NCBI GenBank assembly: GCA_035504215.1
Contig: DATJSI010000138.1
Coordinates: 1-35,067 of the forward strand
DNA: 35,067 nt
Direction of reading: 5' to 3'
DNA from: Mycobacteriales bacterium
GTDB taxonomy: Bacteria; Actinomycetota; Actinomycetes; JAFAQI01
The notes under the pieces were generated by a model that saw only the letters and a list, made by a program, of their open reading frames with translations, searched no databases and had not been told where the DNA came from. The stretch's first letter is position 1, and every line of letters starts with the position of its first letter. Position numbers and translations under genes: made by a program. Below, in pieces: positions 25,144 to 33,907 of this stretch.

Positions 25144-25610
25144 CCCGGGATCGGGATGCTGGCGAGCTGCGACTCGACCAGGCTCCGGTCCTCGCCGTCG
25201 GTGACCTTCTCCAGCAGCTGGCGGGTGAGGTCGGCCTCGTACTCGTAGTTGGCCCGGTCGCCGCCGCATGCGTGTGCGCGGGCGAGCCCTTCATGCGCCG
25301 AGGCCTTCATCCACGTGGGCAGGTCGGCAGCTTCGGCCCGAGCCGCGGCCGCGCGGGCGAAACGGAGTGCCACATCGGGGAAGCCGGCCAGGCTGGCCGC
25401 GTGGGCGACCTGCCAGTCGGAAACGGCGAGGTTCTCGTCGGTGCCACCGGCCTCGATCCAGTGCTGCCGGGAGGCGAATGCGAGCGAGAGCATGTCGCGA
25501 TCCTCCGCATCGGATCGCGACGGCTCGTCGATCAGATGCCAGGCCGCGTTGAAGTAGCCCGCTGCGAGCTTGCGGTGGTCGACCGGCGATCCGTCCGCGT
25601 CGCCGGTCAT
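25140..25610 (-). CDS. helical (TPR-like) protein of unknown function
   Basis: A 156-residue, almost wholly helical protein. Paired helices are suggested by AAGYFNAAWHLID, DRDMLSLAFASRQHWIEAGG, VSDWQVAHAASLAGFPDVALRFARAAAARAEA and WMKASAHEGLARAHACGG, in the style of tetratricopeptide repeats. No catalytic motif is seen. Both ends overlap neighbours by 4 bases (ATGA with plsC, GTGA with the SAM-binding gene), so it belongs to the operon. It may be a scaffold or adaptor, which is a guess. Confidence 0.6.
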   Translation of the reverse strand: MTGDADGSPVDHRKLAAGYFNAAWHLIDEPSRSDAEDRDMLSLAFASRQHWIEAGGTDENLAVSDWQVAHAASLAGFPDVALRFARAAAARAEAADLPTWMKASAHEGLARAHACGGDRANYEYEADLTRQLLEKVTDGEDRSLVESQLASIPIPG

Positions 25611-26536
25611 CGCCAGGCCTTGGCCTTCGCCGACCGGGCGGCCGGCCCGGCGGTCGAGGCCCAGACCCGCCGCCAGTTCGCGACCTCGGGGCCGGACGAG
25701 GCCGGCGTCTCGGTGGTAGCGGCCCGGCGTGCTGCCGAGTACCAGTCGGACGAGTCCTCGTCCAGCAGGGCGGCCAGCGCAGCGGACACCCGTCCGTTGA
25801 GCGCGAGCGTGTTCTCGTCGGGCAGGGGTCGCACCGGGCGGCCGTAGCGGACGTGCACCGGAGGGCGGCCGGGCTTGGGCCAGTTCCGGCCACGGGGCAT
25901 CGCGGCGAACGAGCCGATGATCGCCACCGGCACGATCGGGATGCCGTGGGTCCGCGCGAGCGCGGCGGCACCGGGGCGGAAGCGACGGGTCCAGCCATCC
26001 GGTGACCGGGTGCCCTCGGGAAACATCACGATCGACCAGCCCTGCTCGATCAGCGCGGTCGGCGTGTCCGACAGGCCGGTGCCGTGCCGCTCGATCGGGA
26101 AGGTCGCGAACGCGAGTGCGGACCCGATCGCCCGCCACCAGGCATCGAAGAAGTAGTCCGCCGCGGCGCCGACCGTCACCTTGCGCTGCCACTTCACCGG
26201 CAGCGTGGTGAGCAGGAGCGCCGTGTCCAGGTGCGATGCATGGTTGGCGACGATGATCACCGGGCCGTCGAGGCCGTCAAAGACGTCCAGTCCTTCGATC
26301 TCGACCGTGGTCTCGTGACGCACCAGCGGACCGAGGCCGCCGCGCAGGATCACCTCACGGGCCACCCGCGCCGGACGCGAGCGGGCCCACTCGGTCGGGA
26401 ACTCTCTCGGCTCCGGGAAGGTGTGGTGCGGCTCGGCCGACCGAGGCGGCAGCGACCGCCGGGTCCACCGCCAGCCTCGCGACATGACCGCGATGTCGGC
26501 GGCCAGCCCTTGTCCGCGCTGGCGCGTCCTCGTCAT
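25607..26536 (-). CDS. 1-acyl-sn-glycerol-3-phosphate acyltransferase-like (PlsC family)
   Basis: A 309-residue LPLAT-fold acyltransferase. The catalytic H-x4-D motif is NHASHLD (H99, D104), and the phosphate-binding motif is FPEGTR at 172-177, with FPIER and PIVPVAI as further blocks. The family moves an acyl group from acyl-CoA or acyl-ACP to lysophosphatidate or related lysolipids at the membrane. The start ATG 26536 overlaps the LarA-like stop as ATGA; an in-frame ATG at 26485 (MSRGWRW) is possible. The N-terminal ~60 residues are basic, with no clear membrane helix. Its coupling to a fatty acyl reductase gene suggests lipid rather than general phospholipid duty, by inference. Confidence 0.87.
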   Translation of the reverse strand: MTRTRQRGQGLAADIAVMSRGWRWTRRSLPPRSAEPHHTFPEPREFPTEWARSRPARVAREVILRGGLGPLVRHETTVEIEGLDVFDGLDGPVIIVANHASHLDTALLLTTLPVKWQRKVTVGAAADYFFDAWWRAIGSALAFATFPIERHGTGLSDTPTALIEQGWSIVMFPEGTRSPDGWTRRFRPGAAALARTHGIPIVPVAIIGSFAAMPRGRNWPKPGRPPVHVRYGRPVRPLPDENTLALNGRVSAALAALLDEDSSDWYSAARRAATTETPASSGPEVANWRRVWASTAGPAARSAKAKAWR

Positions 26537-28110
26537 CTCACGTCCGACAGGATGTGCGGCGGCGCGTGCTGATAGGTGATCGTCGGGCTCGACCCGACCG
26601 TGTCGCGCGCCAGTTCGAGCGCGTCGGCGAACGTCGATGCGGAGCGCATTCCCATCCGCGCAACCGCGCGGCGGTCGCCGCCGACCCAGATGACCTGGCC
26701 GAGATGCTCGAGCGCGTGCGCGCACCAGTACCACATGTAGAACGGGTGCACACCGTGGTAGGCGTGCGACGTCCGGTAGAGGTGCGTGTACCAGGGATCG
26801 GTCGCGTACTGCTGCTCAAACTTCGGCCCGATCACCTTCGGGTCCGTGCTCTCCGCGAGTACCTCGTCGAAGAAGTCGACGTACGACGGATGGTGCAGCG
26901 TCGAGAACTCCCACGGCACCGGGTGATGAAGGATCAACACCCCACCCTCGCGGACGAGCGGCTTCCCGCGGTACATGTTGAACAGGTAGCCGCGGCCGAG
27001 GCAGGCCGCGAGGATCGGGTTCATGACGCTGTTGACGTTGTAGGGGCACAGATACGGCAGGCCCATCACGAGGATGTCGGTCTGCCCGTTGACCTCGACC
27101 AGCTGCTGGCGGTGCACGCGTTCGAGGGTCTGTTCGTGCACCGGCTCGACGGCGCCCGCGCTGACGCCGGTGACGGCGTACGGCGCCTCCATCTGCTGGA
27201 ACAGCCGCCGGCGCGTCTTCGCCGGCATCAGGTCGAGTCCTCGCTTGGTGCCGAGGAAGACCGCTTGGTCGCGGATCGACCACTCCCACTCGCGCTTGGT
27301 GAGGAAGCCGTACTGCGACGGGAACGCGTCGTTGTTCAGCGTCGTCTCGATCTGGAAGACCTTCACGTGCTCCGACAGCACGCGACCCATCCGCCATGCG
27401 CTCGAGTGCAGCTCCGAGTGCCGCGGGTCCATGAAGGAGCGCGAGTGCACCATCGTGTGCGCGTTGTGGTGGTGACGCAGCGAGTTGTACGACGCCAGAC
27501 CGACGGCCGTCGACTTCCAGCCGCCGTCCATCGCGACCAGGTTGATGTTCACGTAGACCAACAGGTCCGACTCCGCAGCCCGCTTCGAGATCTCGACGTC
27601 CTCGTCGCGATCGGTCTTGCCGAGGTGCGCAAGGTTGGCGTGGTCCTCCGCGTCGAAGTTGTAGAGCTGGTCCGGCCAGAACGACCGGAACACCCGCTCG
27701 CCGACCGCGGCCTTGACCTCGTCCGCGGTCATCCGGCGATGCAACGCGGTGGCGATGATCAGCTCGACGTCGTCGACCCCGGCGTCCGCGGCGTACTGGA
27801 GGACGCGTTCGAGGATGCGCTGGCGGACATCCGGCTTGCGCATCGGCGGGAGTGGGAGGGACAGGTCGTCGAACGCGATCGTCAGCTTCATCCCGGCGTG
27901 CAGCAGCGCCGGCAGCGGCTCGCTGTCGACCGGGTTGAGCAGTGCGGCCTCGATCGCCTCGTCGACGTCCGGCACGCCGGGCAGCGACTCCGGCGGGTAG
28001 ATCACGCGGGTCCCGAGCGGGAACTGCTGCAGCCGGAACGACTCGCCGGAGTGCAGCAGCATCGGCGGGGTCCGCTCATCGACCGTGAGGACGAATCCGG
28101 GGCGGCTCAT
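26533..28110 (-). CDS. LarA-like (DUF2088) protein, possible nickel-pincer enzyme
   Basis: A 525-residue protein with the LarA N-terminal domain: LTIAFDDLSLPLPPM, then VDDVELIIATALHRRMTADE, then AMDGGWKSTAVGLASYNSLR and HHHNAH. In Lactobacillus plantarum LarA, as I recall, His108, His174, Lys184 and His200 bind the nickel-pincer cofactor. By spacing, H124, K199 and H215 correspond to three of them, but the His174 position (about 188-190) reads NIN. The C-terminal half (PYLCPYNVNSVMNPILAACLGRGYLFNMYRGKPLV) is longer than in LarA (about 425 residues). A racemase or epimerase of an unknown hydroxy acid or alcohol is possible. LarB, LarC and LarE are not in the window. ATG 28110 has AGGAG at 7-base spacing. 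Confidence 0.75.
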   Translation of the reverse strand: MSRPGFVLTVDERTPPMLLHSGESFRLQQFPLGTRVIYPPESLPGVPDVDEAIEAALLNPVDSEPLPALLHAGMKLTIAFDDLSLPLPPMRKPDVRQRILERVLQYAADAGVDDVELIIATALHRRMTADEVKAAVGERVFRSFWPDQLYNFDAEDHANLAHLGKTDRDEDVEISKRAAESDLLVYVNINLVAMDGGWKSTAVGLASYNSLRHHHNAHTMVHSRSFMDPRHSELHSSAWRMGRVLSEHVKVFQIETTLNNDAFPSQYGFLTKREWEWSIRDQAVFLGTKRGLDLMPAKTRRRLFQQMEAPYAVTGVSAGAVEPVHEQTLERVHRQQLVEVNGQTDILVMGLPYLCPYNVNSVMNPILAACLGRGYLFNMYRGKPLVREGGVLILHHPVPWEFSTLHHPSYVDFFDEVLAESTDPKVIGPKFEQQYATDPWYTHLYRTSHAYHGVHPFYMWYWCAHALEHLGQVIWVGGDRRAVARMGMRSASTFADALELARDTVGSSPTITYQHAPPHILSDVR

Positions 28111-29288
28111 GACGCACTCCTGAGATCGAACGCCACCTTCAATGTTCCCAACCGACCCGCATCATGCGCATGATCGAGCGCTTCGCGCCACCGGCCGAGT
28201 GGATAGGCGACTCCGACGAGGTCGTCGAGCGGCGCAGTCGCCGCCAGGCGCGTCGCGACATCGAACGCGTCGCCCGCGCTCGCGTACGCACCGGTCACGT
28301 CGAGCTCGCGGAACCAGGCCGGCGTCAGGTCGATGCCGTCGCCGGGCACCCCGGCGAGCACGACGAGCCCGCCGGCTCGCACGTTGCGCAGCGCGGTGTC
28401 GACCGACCCGCGCGACCCGACCGCGTCGATCGCCACATCGACCCCTCCGAGCAGGTACGCCGGCCCGCGTTCCGGCTCTAGTCGCAGTGCGCGGGTGGAC
28501 CGGCGTACGGCGGTCGCGACGTCGGACGGCGATACGACGTCGCTCGCGCCGAACAGCCTGGCCAGCTCTGCCTGCCGACGGTGCTTGGCGACGATCGTCA
28601 CCTGGCCGGCAGGCGTGAGCTCGCGGAGCGCGAGCGCGGTGAACAGGCCGACCGCGCCCGCCCCAACGATCAGCGCCGAGCCGCCGTCACCGAGATCGGC
28701 ACGCCGGGCGATGTGCACCGCGCAGGCCAGCGGCTCGATCAGCACGGCCCGGTTGTCCGGCAGGTCGTCCGGGACCGGATGCAGCTGCGAGACGTGCGCG
28801 ACCAGCTCGCCGCTCCACCCGCCGCCGGTGTCGGCGCAGTAGCCGGTCTGCAGCCCGGGGGAAAGGTGACCGACGGTGACACGGTCGCAGCGGTTGGTCT
28901 GCCCGACCCGGCAGGAGTCGCACGGCTCGAGCCCGCGCGCCCGGCAGCCGAGCACAGGGTCGAGGACCACGCGGGTCCCGGCCGGGATGCCGGGGGCGTC
29001 ATCGCGGGTCTCGCCGATGATCTCGTGGCCGGGCACGAACGGCAGGGACACCAGCGGGCTGAAGTACAGCGACGTGTGACCGGAGAGTGTGGCGAGGTCG
29101 CTCCCGCAGATCCCGGACAGTCGCGGGCGGACCCGGACCCAACCGTCGGTGCGCGCCCGCGGCCCGTCCCGATGGACCAGGCGAAGCGGAGCGAGCGGGC
29201 CCGCAAGCAGGCCGGGCAGCTTCGGCCCGACCGCCCTGGCCGCGACGTAGCGCGGCAGCGACCGGTAGACCTCGAGCGCGGAGATCAC
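28107..29288 (-). CDS. zinc-dependent alcohol dehydrogenase (MDR superfamily)
   Basis: A 393-residue medium-chain dehydrogenase. Catalytic zinc residues are C61 in GICGSD and H88-E89 in PGHEIIGE. The structural zinc lobe has cysteines in CRARGLEPCDSCRVGQTNRC. The nucleotide-binding motif is IVGAGAVGLFTAL, and the substrate-domain segment is IEPLACAVH. It most resembles the threonine/sorbitol dehydrogenase side of the family; the real substrate is unknown. The GTG start overlaps the fusion gene's stop as GTGA, and its stop overlaps the LarA-like start as ATGA. In this operon it could interconvert a fatty or other alcohol and the carbonyl form. Confidence 0.85.
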   Translation of the reverse strand: MISALEVYRSLPRYVAARAVGPKLPGLLAGPLAPLRLVHRDGPRARTDGWVRVRPRLSGICGSDLATLSGHTSLYFSPLVSLPFVPGHEIIGETRDDAPGIPAGTRVVLDPVLGCRARGLEPCDSCRVGQTNRCDRVTVGHLSPGLQTGYCADTGGGWSGELVAHVSQLHPVPDDLPDNRAVLIEPLACAVHIARRADLGDGGSALIVGAGAVGLFTALALRELTPAGQVTIVAKHRRQAELARLFGASDVVSPSDVATAVRRSTRALRLEPERGPAYLLGGVDVAIDAVGSRGSVDTALRNVRAGGLVVLAGVPGDGIDLTPAWFRELDVTGAYASAGDAFDVATRLAATAPLDDLVGVAYPLGRWREALDHAHDAGRLGTLKVAFDLRSAS

Positions 29289-31555
29289 GGAACCGCCGCC
29301 ACGGTCGGTGCGGTCGACGACGTGCGGCCGCCGTGCCAGATCTCGATCGGCCAGCGCTCCTTGCGTGCGACCCGGAACAGGATCACGTCGGGGTCGATCG
29401 CGACCGGCCGGCCCACCGCGCGCAGCAGCGGAAGGTCGCTCGCGGAGTCGGCGTACGCGTAGCTGTTGTCGAGGTCCCAGCCCGCCTCCGCCGCACGATG
29501 GCGTACCCAGGCGGCGCGGGACTCGCCGACCAGCGGCGGCCGGTCGAGGTGGCCCGTGCAGCGGCCGAACTGGTCGGTCGAGAGGTCGGCCGCCATGACC
29601 TCGTCGAACAGCGCCGCGATCGGGCGGGTGAGCGGGCGCACGGCTCCCGTGACGAGAAGCAGGTAGTGCCCCGCCTGGCGGTGCTCGCGGATCGCACGGA
29701 CTGCTTGAGGAGACAGCCGCGTGAGCATCATCGGCGCGATCTCGTCGTCGACGATGCGCTCCAGCTCGCGGATCGACGCGCCTTCATACCGGCGGTAGAC
29801 CATGCGAAGGAACGACGACCGGTCGCGGCGCTGCGTCATCAGCCAGCGCGGCAGCGCGCGCGCCACCTCGGTGACCTCGCGGGCCTTCGCCGCAAGCGCG
29901 AGCTCGGGCAGCCGCAGCCAGAGGTAGGACTCGACGACGTTGCTCGCGAGCAGCGTGCCGTCCATGTCGAACACGACGACCGTGTCCGGGCTGGCGCCGC
30001 TCACCGAACGCGTGGGATCGGTCCGCTTCCCCCGCAGCGCGGTGAGTGCGTTGAGCGGGCCGACGACCGCGGGGACGTGGACCTCGTTGATGTAGTGCCG
30101 CCAGTCGATGGCCATCGCGTCGAAGCCGAAGGCCTCGACGTCGTCCGGATGCAGGGCCTCGTGCAGGGCGAGCGTCGAGCGGTCCGAGAAGTGCAGCTCG
30201 GCGTCGGCGTACGGACGGTAGAGGTCGAAGTAGCGCCGAAGGAAGTCCAAGCGGCCGCGCTGCCGGTCAAGGGTCCGAGCCCAGTCGCGGGTGCGCGCCG
30301 AGCGCGGCAGTGACGTCACGACCTTGTCCGCGGTGCGGTGTGCGCGGTCGCCGAGCCGGATCAGCTGGTCGACCCGTTCGGAACCCGGCCACTGCCAGCG
30401 GGGCACCCGGACCTCGCCGCGGTCGCGTTGCACCATCGGGTGCTCGCTGAAGTACGTCGATACCAGCTCGTAGAGCCGGTGGAAGCTCAGCGGGTTCCTG
30501 GCGCCCGAACAGATCGTGTAGTACTCCGGCGTGCCCGGCTCGGGCCGGCGGGCCGCGGCGGCGAGGGTCGCGTTGACGACCAGGTCGACCGGGATGATGT
30601 CGATGACACCGTCGGGGATGCCGGGGAACTCCGGCAGGTCGCCGCGGCCGAAGGCCAGGATGATCGGCTCGGCCATCTTGAAGCCCTCGATCCAGCCCGG
30701 GTAGGGCTGGAGCAGCGCGCTCTCGATGATGCTGGGCCGCAGGATCGTGACCGGAAGGTCGGACGCCGTCTCCTCCACCGCGCGCTCGGCCATCGCCTTC
30801 GTGAACGTGTAGCAGTCCGTCCAACCGAGGCTGCGGCCGCGTTCGCGCCCGGCGTCGACCAGCTTCTTCGTGACCCACTCGCGGCGGCGGCGTTCGGCTT
30901 CGGCCGACACGGACAGCGCGCCCAGCGTCGAGTGGTCGGCGTCCGCCTCTGCCGTGAAGATCGCCAGCTGCTCCGCGGACCGGCTGTCCATCTCGGCGCG
31001 CTCACGAAGCTGGGCCGCCACCGCTGCCTCGCTGCGCCAGTCGACCGTGTGGTCGAGCCGGCCCTCCCGCACGTGACCTTGCTGCCGGCCCGCGACGTAC
31101 GCCGTGGACACATGCACGTAATGCGGCCGGCTCCCGCTCTCGTCGATCGCGGCGAGCAGGTTCAGCGAGCCATGCACATTGGTCGCGAAACCCTCGTCGA
31201 TCGCCGGATCGAACGACACCTCGCCGGCGCAGTGGATGACGATGTCGAGGTCGTCGGGCAGGTTGGGCACCGCGTCGAGGTCGCCTTCGAGCACGGTGAT
31301 GTGACCGTTGTCGACCAGCTCGGAGAGGTCCGTGCCGCGCGCCTCGCGCAGCCGCTCGAAGGCGGGTCCGTTCAGCACGTGGCGGACCCGATCGGTGGCA
31401 CCGAGCAGCCCACGGGCCCGCACCAGCAGCACGACCGGCGTCTCCGGCAGGTCGTGCAGCAGGCGCTCGAGCAAGGCCTCGCCGACGAAGCCGGTGGATC
31501 CGGTGACCAGAACTCGCTGGCCGGCAAGCACCTCGGCGATCGGCCGGGCGGTCAT
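29285..31555 (-). CDS. fatty acyl-CoA reductase fused to a HAD-IB phosphatase-like domain
   Basis: A 756-residue two-domain protein. Residues about 10-390 form an extended SDR of the fatty acyl reductase / male-sterility type (NAD_binding_4): TGSTGFVG at 18-25, VIHCAGEVSF, HVSTAYVAG, the catalytic Y249-T-F-T-K253, and RPSIIESALLQPYPGWIEG. Residues about 390-510 resemble the FAR C-terminal helical region. Residues about 525-735 are a HAD hydrolase of subclass IB: FDMDGTLLASN (D530, D532), LLLVTGAVRP, and YADSASDLPLL. Expected chemistry is NADPH reduction of an acyl-CoA to aldehyde or alcohol plus removal of a phosphate, linked in one chain. ATG 31555 is chosen; an in-frame GTG at 31573 is possible. 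First gene of the operon. Confidence 0.88.
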   Translation of the reverse strand: MTARPIAEVLAGQRVLVTGSTGFVGEALLERLLHDLPETPVVLLVRARGLLGATDRVRHVLNGPAFERLREARGTDLSELVDNGHITVLEGDLDAVPNLPDDLDIVIHCAGEVSFDPAIDEGFATNVHGSLNLLAAIDESGSRPHYVHVSTAYVAGRQQGHVREGRLDHTVDWRSEAAVAAQLRERAEMDSRSAEQLAIFTAEADADHSTLGALSVSAEAERRRREWVTKKLVDAGRERGRSLGWTDCYTFTKAMAERAVEETASDLPVTILRPSIIESALLQPYPGWIEGFKMAEPIILAFGRGDLPEFPGIPDGVIDIIPVDLVVNATLAAAARRPEPGTPEYYTICSGARNPLSFHRLYELVSTYFSEHPMVQRDRGEVRVPRWQWPGSERVDQLIRLGDRAHRTADKVVTSLPRSARTRDWARTLDRQRGRLDFLRRYFDLYRPYADAELHFSDRSTLALHEALHPDDVEAFGFDAMAIDWRHYINEVHVPAVVGPLNALTALRGKRTDPTRSVSGASPDTVVVFDMDGTLLASNVVESYLWLRLPELALAAKAREVTEVARALPRWLMTQRRDRSSFLRMVYRRYEGASIRELERIVDDEIAPMMLTRLSPQAVRAIREHRQAGHYLLLVTGAVRPLTRPIAALFDEVMAADLSTDQFGRCTGHLDRPPLVGESRAAWVRHRAAEAGWDLDNSYAYADSASDLPLLRAVGRPVAIDPDVILFRVARKERWPIEIWHGGRTSSTAPTVAAVP

Positions 31556-31594
31556 GGCATGGCAGTCAATCACGCCCGGTCGGGCCGGATCGAG

Positions 31595-31600
31595 CAGAAT
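31595..31600 (+). promoter_or_regulatory. -10-like box of the SRPBCC-aceB-glcD unit
   Basis: CAGAAT, exactly six bases before ATG 31607, in the 51-base gap to the divergent acyl reductase operon. No second promoter is evident ahead of aceB or glcD. Confidence 0.45.
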
Positions 31601-31606
31601 GCCCTG

Positions 31607-32317
31607 ATGCGGTGTTCCTACAGCGCGACGTACGCCGAGCCGGTGGATCGGGTCTGGCCGATCGGCGAAGCGCTCGACCAGGCGCTCTCGGCGCTGCCGG
31701 GCGCGACCCTCGCCCGCGCGGGCGACACGGCCAGCGGCTCGGTCAGGTGCACCCTCGGTTCGACCCAGGTGACCTACCGCGTGACGGCCCGCGCGACCGG
31801 CCGGGCCACGGCGGTCGACGGCGGCACTCGCTCGACGGTCATCACGGTCGAGGGCAAGGAGGCCCGCGGCGACGGGCTGCTGGCGGCCACCTTGACCGTG
31901 ACGGCGGCCCAGGCGGGCACCGGCTGCACGGTTGAGGTCGGTGGCGACATCGCGGTCACCGGCCGCGGCGAGCGGGCGGACGCGACCGGCTGGTCCCGGG
32001 TGCTCGGCCGCCTCGCGGACGGGTTCGCCGGATCGGGCGCCGAGCACTCGGTTGCCGCGCCGGCCCCGGCGACCGGCACGGCGGAGCCGGCGACCCGCGC
32101 GGCGAGGCCGGCGATCACCTCTCCCGACGAGCCGGCGGCGCCCCGGCCGGCGTTGACCGCGGCCGTCCCTGGCGCGGACCGGTGGACATCGCGGCCGTCC
32201 TGGCTGACCCCGAGGCTGCTCGGCCTGGCCGCGACTGTGATGGTGTTGGTGGTTCGGCGCCGACGGCGCCGGGCCCGGCGGGCTCGCGCGGAGATGGAGA
32301 CGAATGGCAAGCACTGA
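31607..32317 (+). CDS. CoxG-like SRPBCC domain protein with C-terminal membrane anchor
   Basis: A 236-residue protein. Residues about 1-145 have the SRPBCC/CoxG pattern ([75 protein letters not shown]). A Pro/Ala-rich linker of about 50 residues follows, then one hydrophobic segment ([13 protein letters not shown]) and a very basic tail ([13 protein letters not shown]). CoxG proteins help membrane attachment or maturation of CO dehydrogenase-type molybdoenzymes, none of which is visible here. The ATG has CAGAAT exactly six bases upstream and no ribosome-binding site. The 3' end overlaps the malate synthase gene by 14 bases. Confidence 0.7.
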   Translation: MRCSYSATYAEPVDRVWPIGEALDQALSALPGATLARAGDTASGSVRCTLGSTQVTYRVTARATGRATAVDGGTRSTVITVEGKEARGDGLLAATLTVTAAQAGTGCTVEVGGDIAVTGRGERADATGWSRVLGRLADGFAGSGAEHSVAAPAPATGTAEPATRAARPAITSPDEPAAPRPALTAAVPGADRWTSRPSWLTPRLLGLAATVMVLVVRRRRRRARRARAEMETNGKH

Positions 32318-33902
32318 CGCTGCGCAGGTGACCGGTCCGCTCGAGGACCGGTTCGACGAGATCCTGACGCCGTCGGCGCTCGACTTCGTCGCGGACCTCC
32401 AGCGGGCGTTCGGCGCCCGTCGTACCGAGCTGCTCGCCCGCCGGCGAGAGCGCCGGGCGCAGGCTGCGGCGACCGGACGGCTGGACTTCCTCGACGAGAC
32501 GAAGGACGTCCGCGAAGACTCCGGCTGGCAGGTTGCGCCGCCCGCGGACCTGCTCGACCGGCGCGTGGAGATCACCGGTCCGACCGAGAAGAAGATGCTG
32601 GTCAACGCGCTCAACTCCGGTGCGAAGGTCTTCATGGCGGACTTCGAGGACGCGAGCACCCCCACCTGGCACAACAAGGTGCAGGGGCAGCTGAACCTGA
32701 TCGACGCGATCGAGCGCCGGATCGACTTCGTGTCGCCGGAGGGCAAGAGCTACGCGCTGAACCCCACTGTCGCCGCGCTGATGCCACGTCCGCGCGGCTG
32801 GCACCTGCCCGAGAAGCACCTGCTCGTCGACGGCGAACCGGTGAGCGGCGGCTTGTTCGACTTCGGGCTGTTCTTCTTCCACAACGTGCTGCGGCTGCAG
32901 GCCAAGGGGACGCGGCCGTACTTCTACCTCCCGAAGATGGAGTCGCATCTCGAGGCGCGGCTGTGGAACGACGTCTTCAACCACGCGCAGGATGCGCTCG
33001 GTGTCGCCCGCGGGACGATCCGCGCGACCGTGCTGATCGAGACGATCCCCGCGGCGTTCGAGATGGATGAGATCCTCTACGAGCTGCGCGAGCACTCCTA
33101 CGGCCTGAACGCCGGCCGCTGGGACTACATGTTCTCGATGATCAAGACCTTTCGCGACCGCGGCAAGGAGTTCCTGCTCCCGGACCGCAACAGCGTGACC
33201 ATGACGGTGCCGTTCATGCGCGCGTACACCGAGTTGTTGGTGCAGACCTGCCACAAGCGCGGTGCGTTCGCGATGGGCGGAATGGCGGCGTTCATCCCGA
33301 GCCGCAAAGACCCGGAGGTGAACCGGGTGGCGCTCGAGCGGGTGAAGGCGGACAAGGAGCGCGAGGCGGCCGCGGGCTTCGACGGGACCTGGGTAGCGCA
33401 TCCCGACCTCGTGCCGACGGCGCTCGCCGAGTTCGACGCGGTCCTCGGCGACCGGCCGAACCAGATCGACAAGCTGCGACCGGACGTGCACGTCACCGCC
33501 GACGACCTGCTCGCGGTCGCTCTGACGCCCGGTGAGAAGACCAGCGTCGGCCTGCGCACGAACGTCGATGTCGGGATCCGGTACATCGAGTCGTGGCTGC
33601 GCGGCAACGGGGCGGCGGCGATCCACAACCTGATGGAGGACGCGGCGACCGCCGAGATATCGCGGTCCCAGATCTGGCAGTGGATCCACAACGACGCGAC
33701 CCTCGCCGACACCGGTGAGCAGGTGAGCGCGGCGCTCGTGCGGTCGGTCGCGGACGACGTGATGGCCGAGGTTCGCCGTGAGGTGGGCGACGAGGCCTAC
33801 TCCGCCGGTCGGTGGGACGAGGCGCGAGAGATCTTCGAGCAGGTTGCCCTGTCCGACGACTTTTTCGACTTCCTGACCCTTCCGGCCTACGACCGGTTGT
33901 AG
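32304..33902 (+). CDS. aceB: malate synthase A
   Basis: Condenses glyoxylate and acetyl-CoA to malate in the glyoxylate shunt. The 532-residue length is right for isoform A (about 530; isoform G is about 720). Signatures include [97 protein letters not shown] and [11 protein letters not shown]. The glyoxylate/Mg-binding Glu and Asp are expected in VLIETIPA and FEMDEI, and the catalytic Asp in the C-terminal domain ([19 protein letters not shown]). GGAGATGGAGA precedes the ATG. It overlaps the SRPBCC gene, and the GlcD gene begins 5 bases after its stop, so glyoxylate supply and use are co-expressed. Confidence 0.96.
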   Translation: MASTDAAQVTGPLEDRFDEILTPSALDFVADLQRAFGARRTELLARRRERRAQAAATGRLDFLDETKDVREDSGWQVAPPADLLDRRVEITGPTEKKMLVNALNSGAKVFMADFEDASTPTWHNKVQGQLNLIDAIERRIDFVSPEGKSYALNPTVAALMPRPRGWHLPEKHLLVDGEPVSGGLFDFGLFFFHNVLRLQAKGTRPYFYLPKMESHLEARLWNDVFNHAQDALGVARGTIRATVLIETIPAAFEMDEILYELREHSYGLNAGRWDYMFSMIKTFRDRGKEFLLPDRNSVTMTVPFMRAYTELLVQTCHKRGAFAMGGMAAFIPSRKDPEVNRVALERVKADKEREAAAGFDGTWVAHPDLVPTALAEFDAVLGDRPNQIDKLRPDVHVTADDLLAVALTPGEKTSVGLRTNVDVGIRYIESWLRGNGAAAIHNLMEDAATAEISRSQIWQWIHNDATLADTGEQVSAALVRSVADDVMAEVRREVGDEAYSAGRWDEAREIFEQVALSDDFFDFLTLPAYDRL

Positions 33903-33907
33903 ACGGG

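Noticed and set aside
30338-31606. Long plus-strand open frame ahead of the SRPBCC gene
   Set aside because: It is antisense to the acyl reductase, whose motifs are clear; the SRPBCC domain starts at ATG 31607.
29285-32746. A single 1153-codon open frame covering the reductase fusion and more
   Set aside because: The first ~400 codons are antisense to the SRPBCC and aceB genes and have low-complexity composition; recognisable reductase sequence begins only at 31555.
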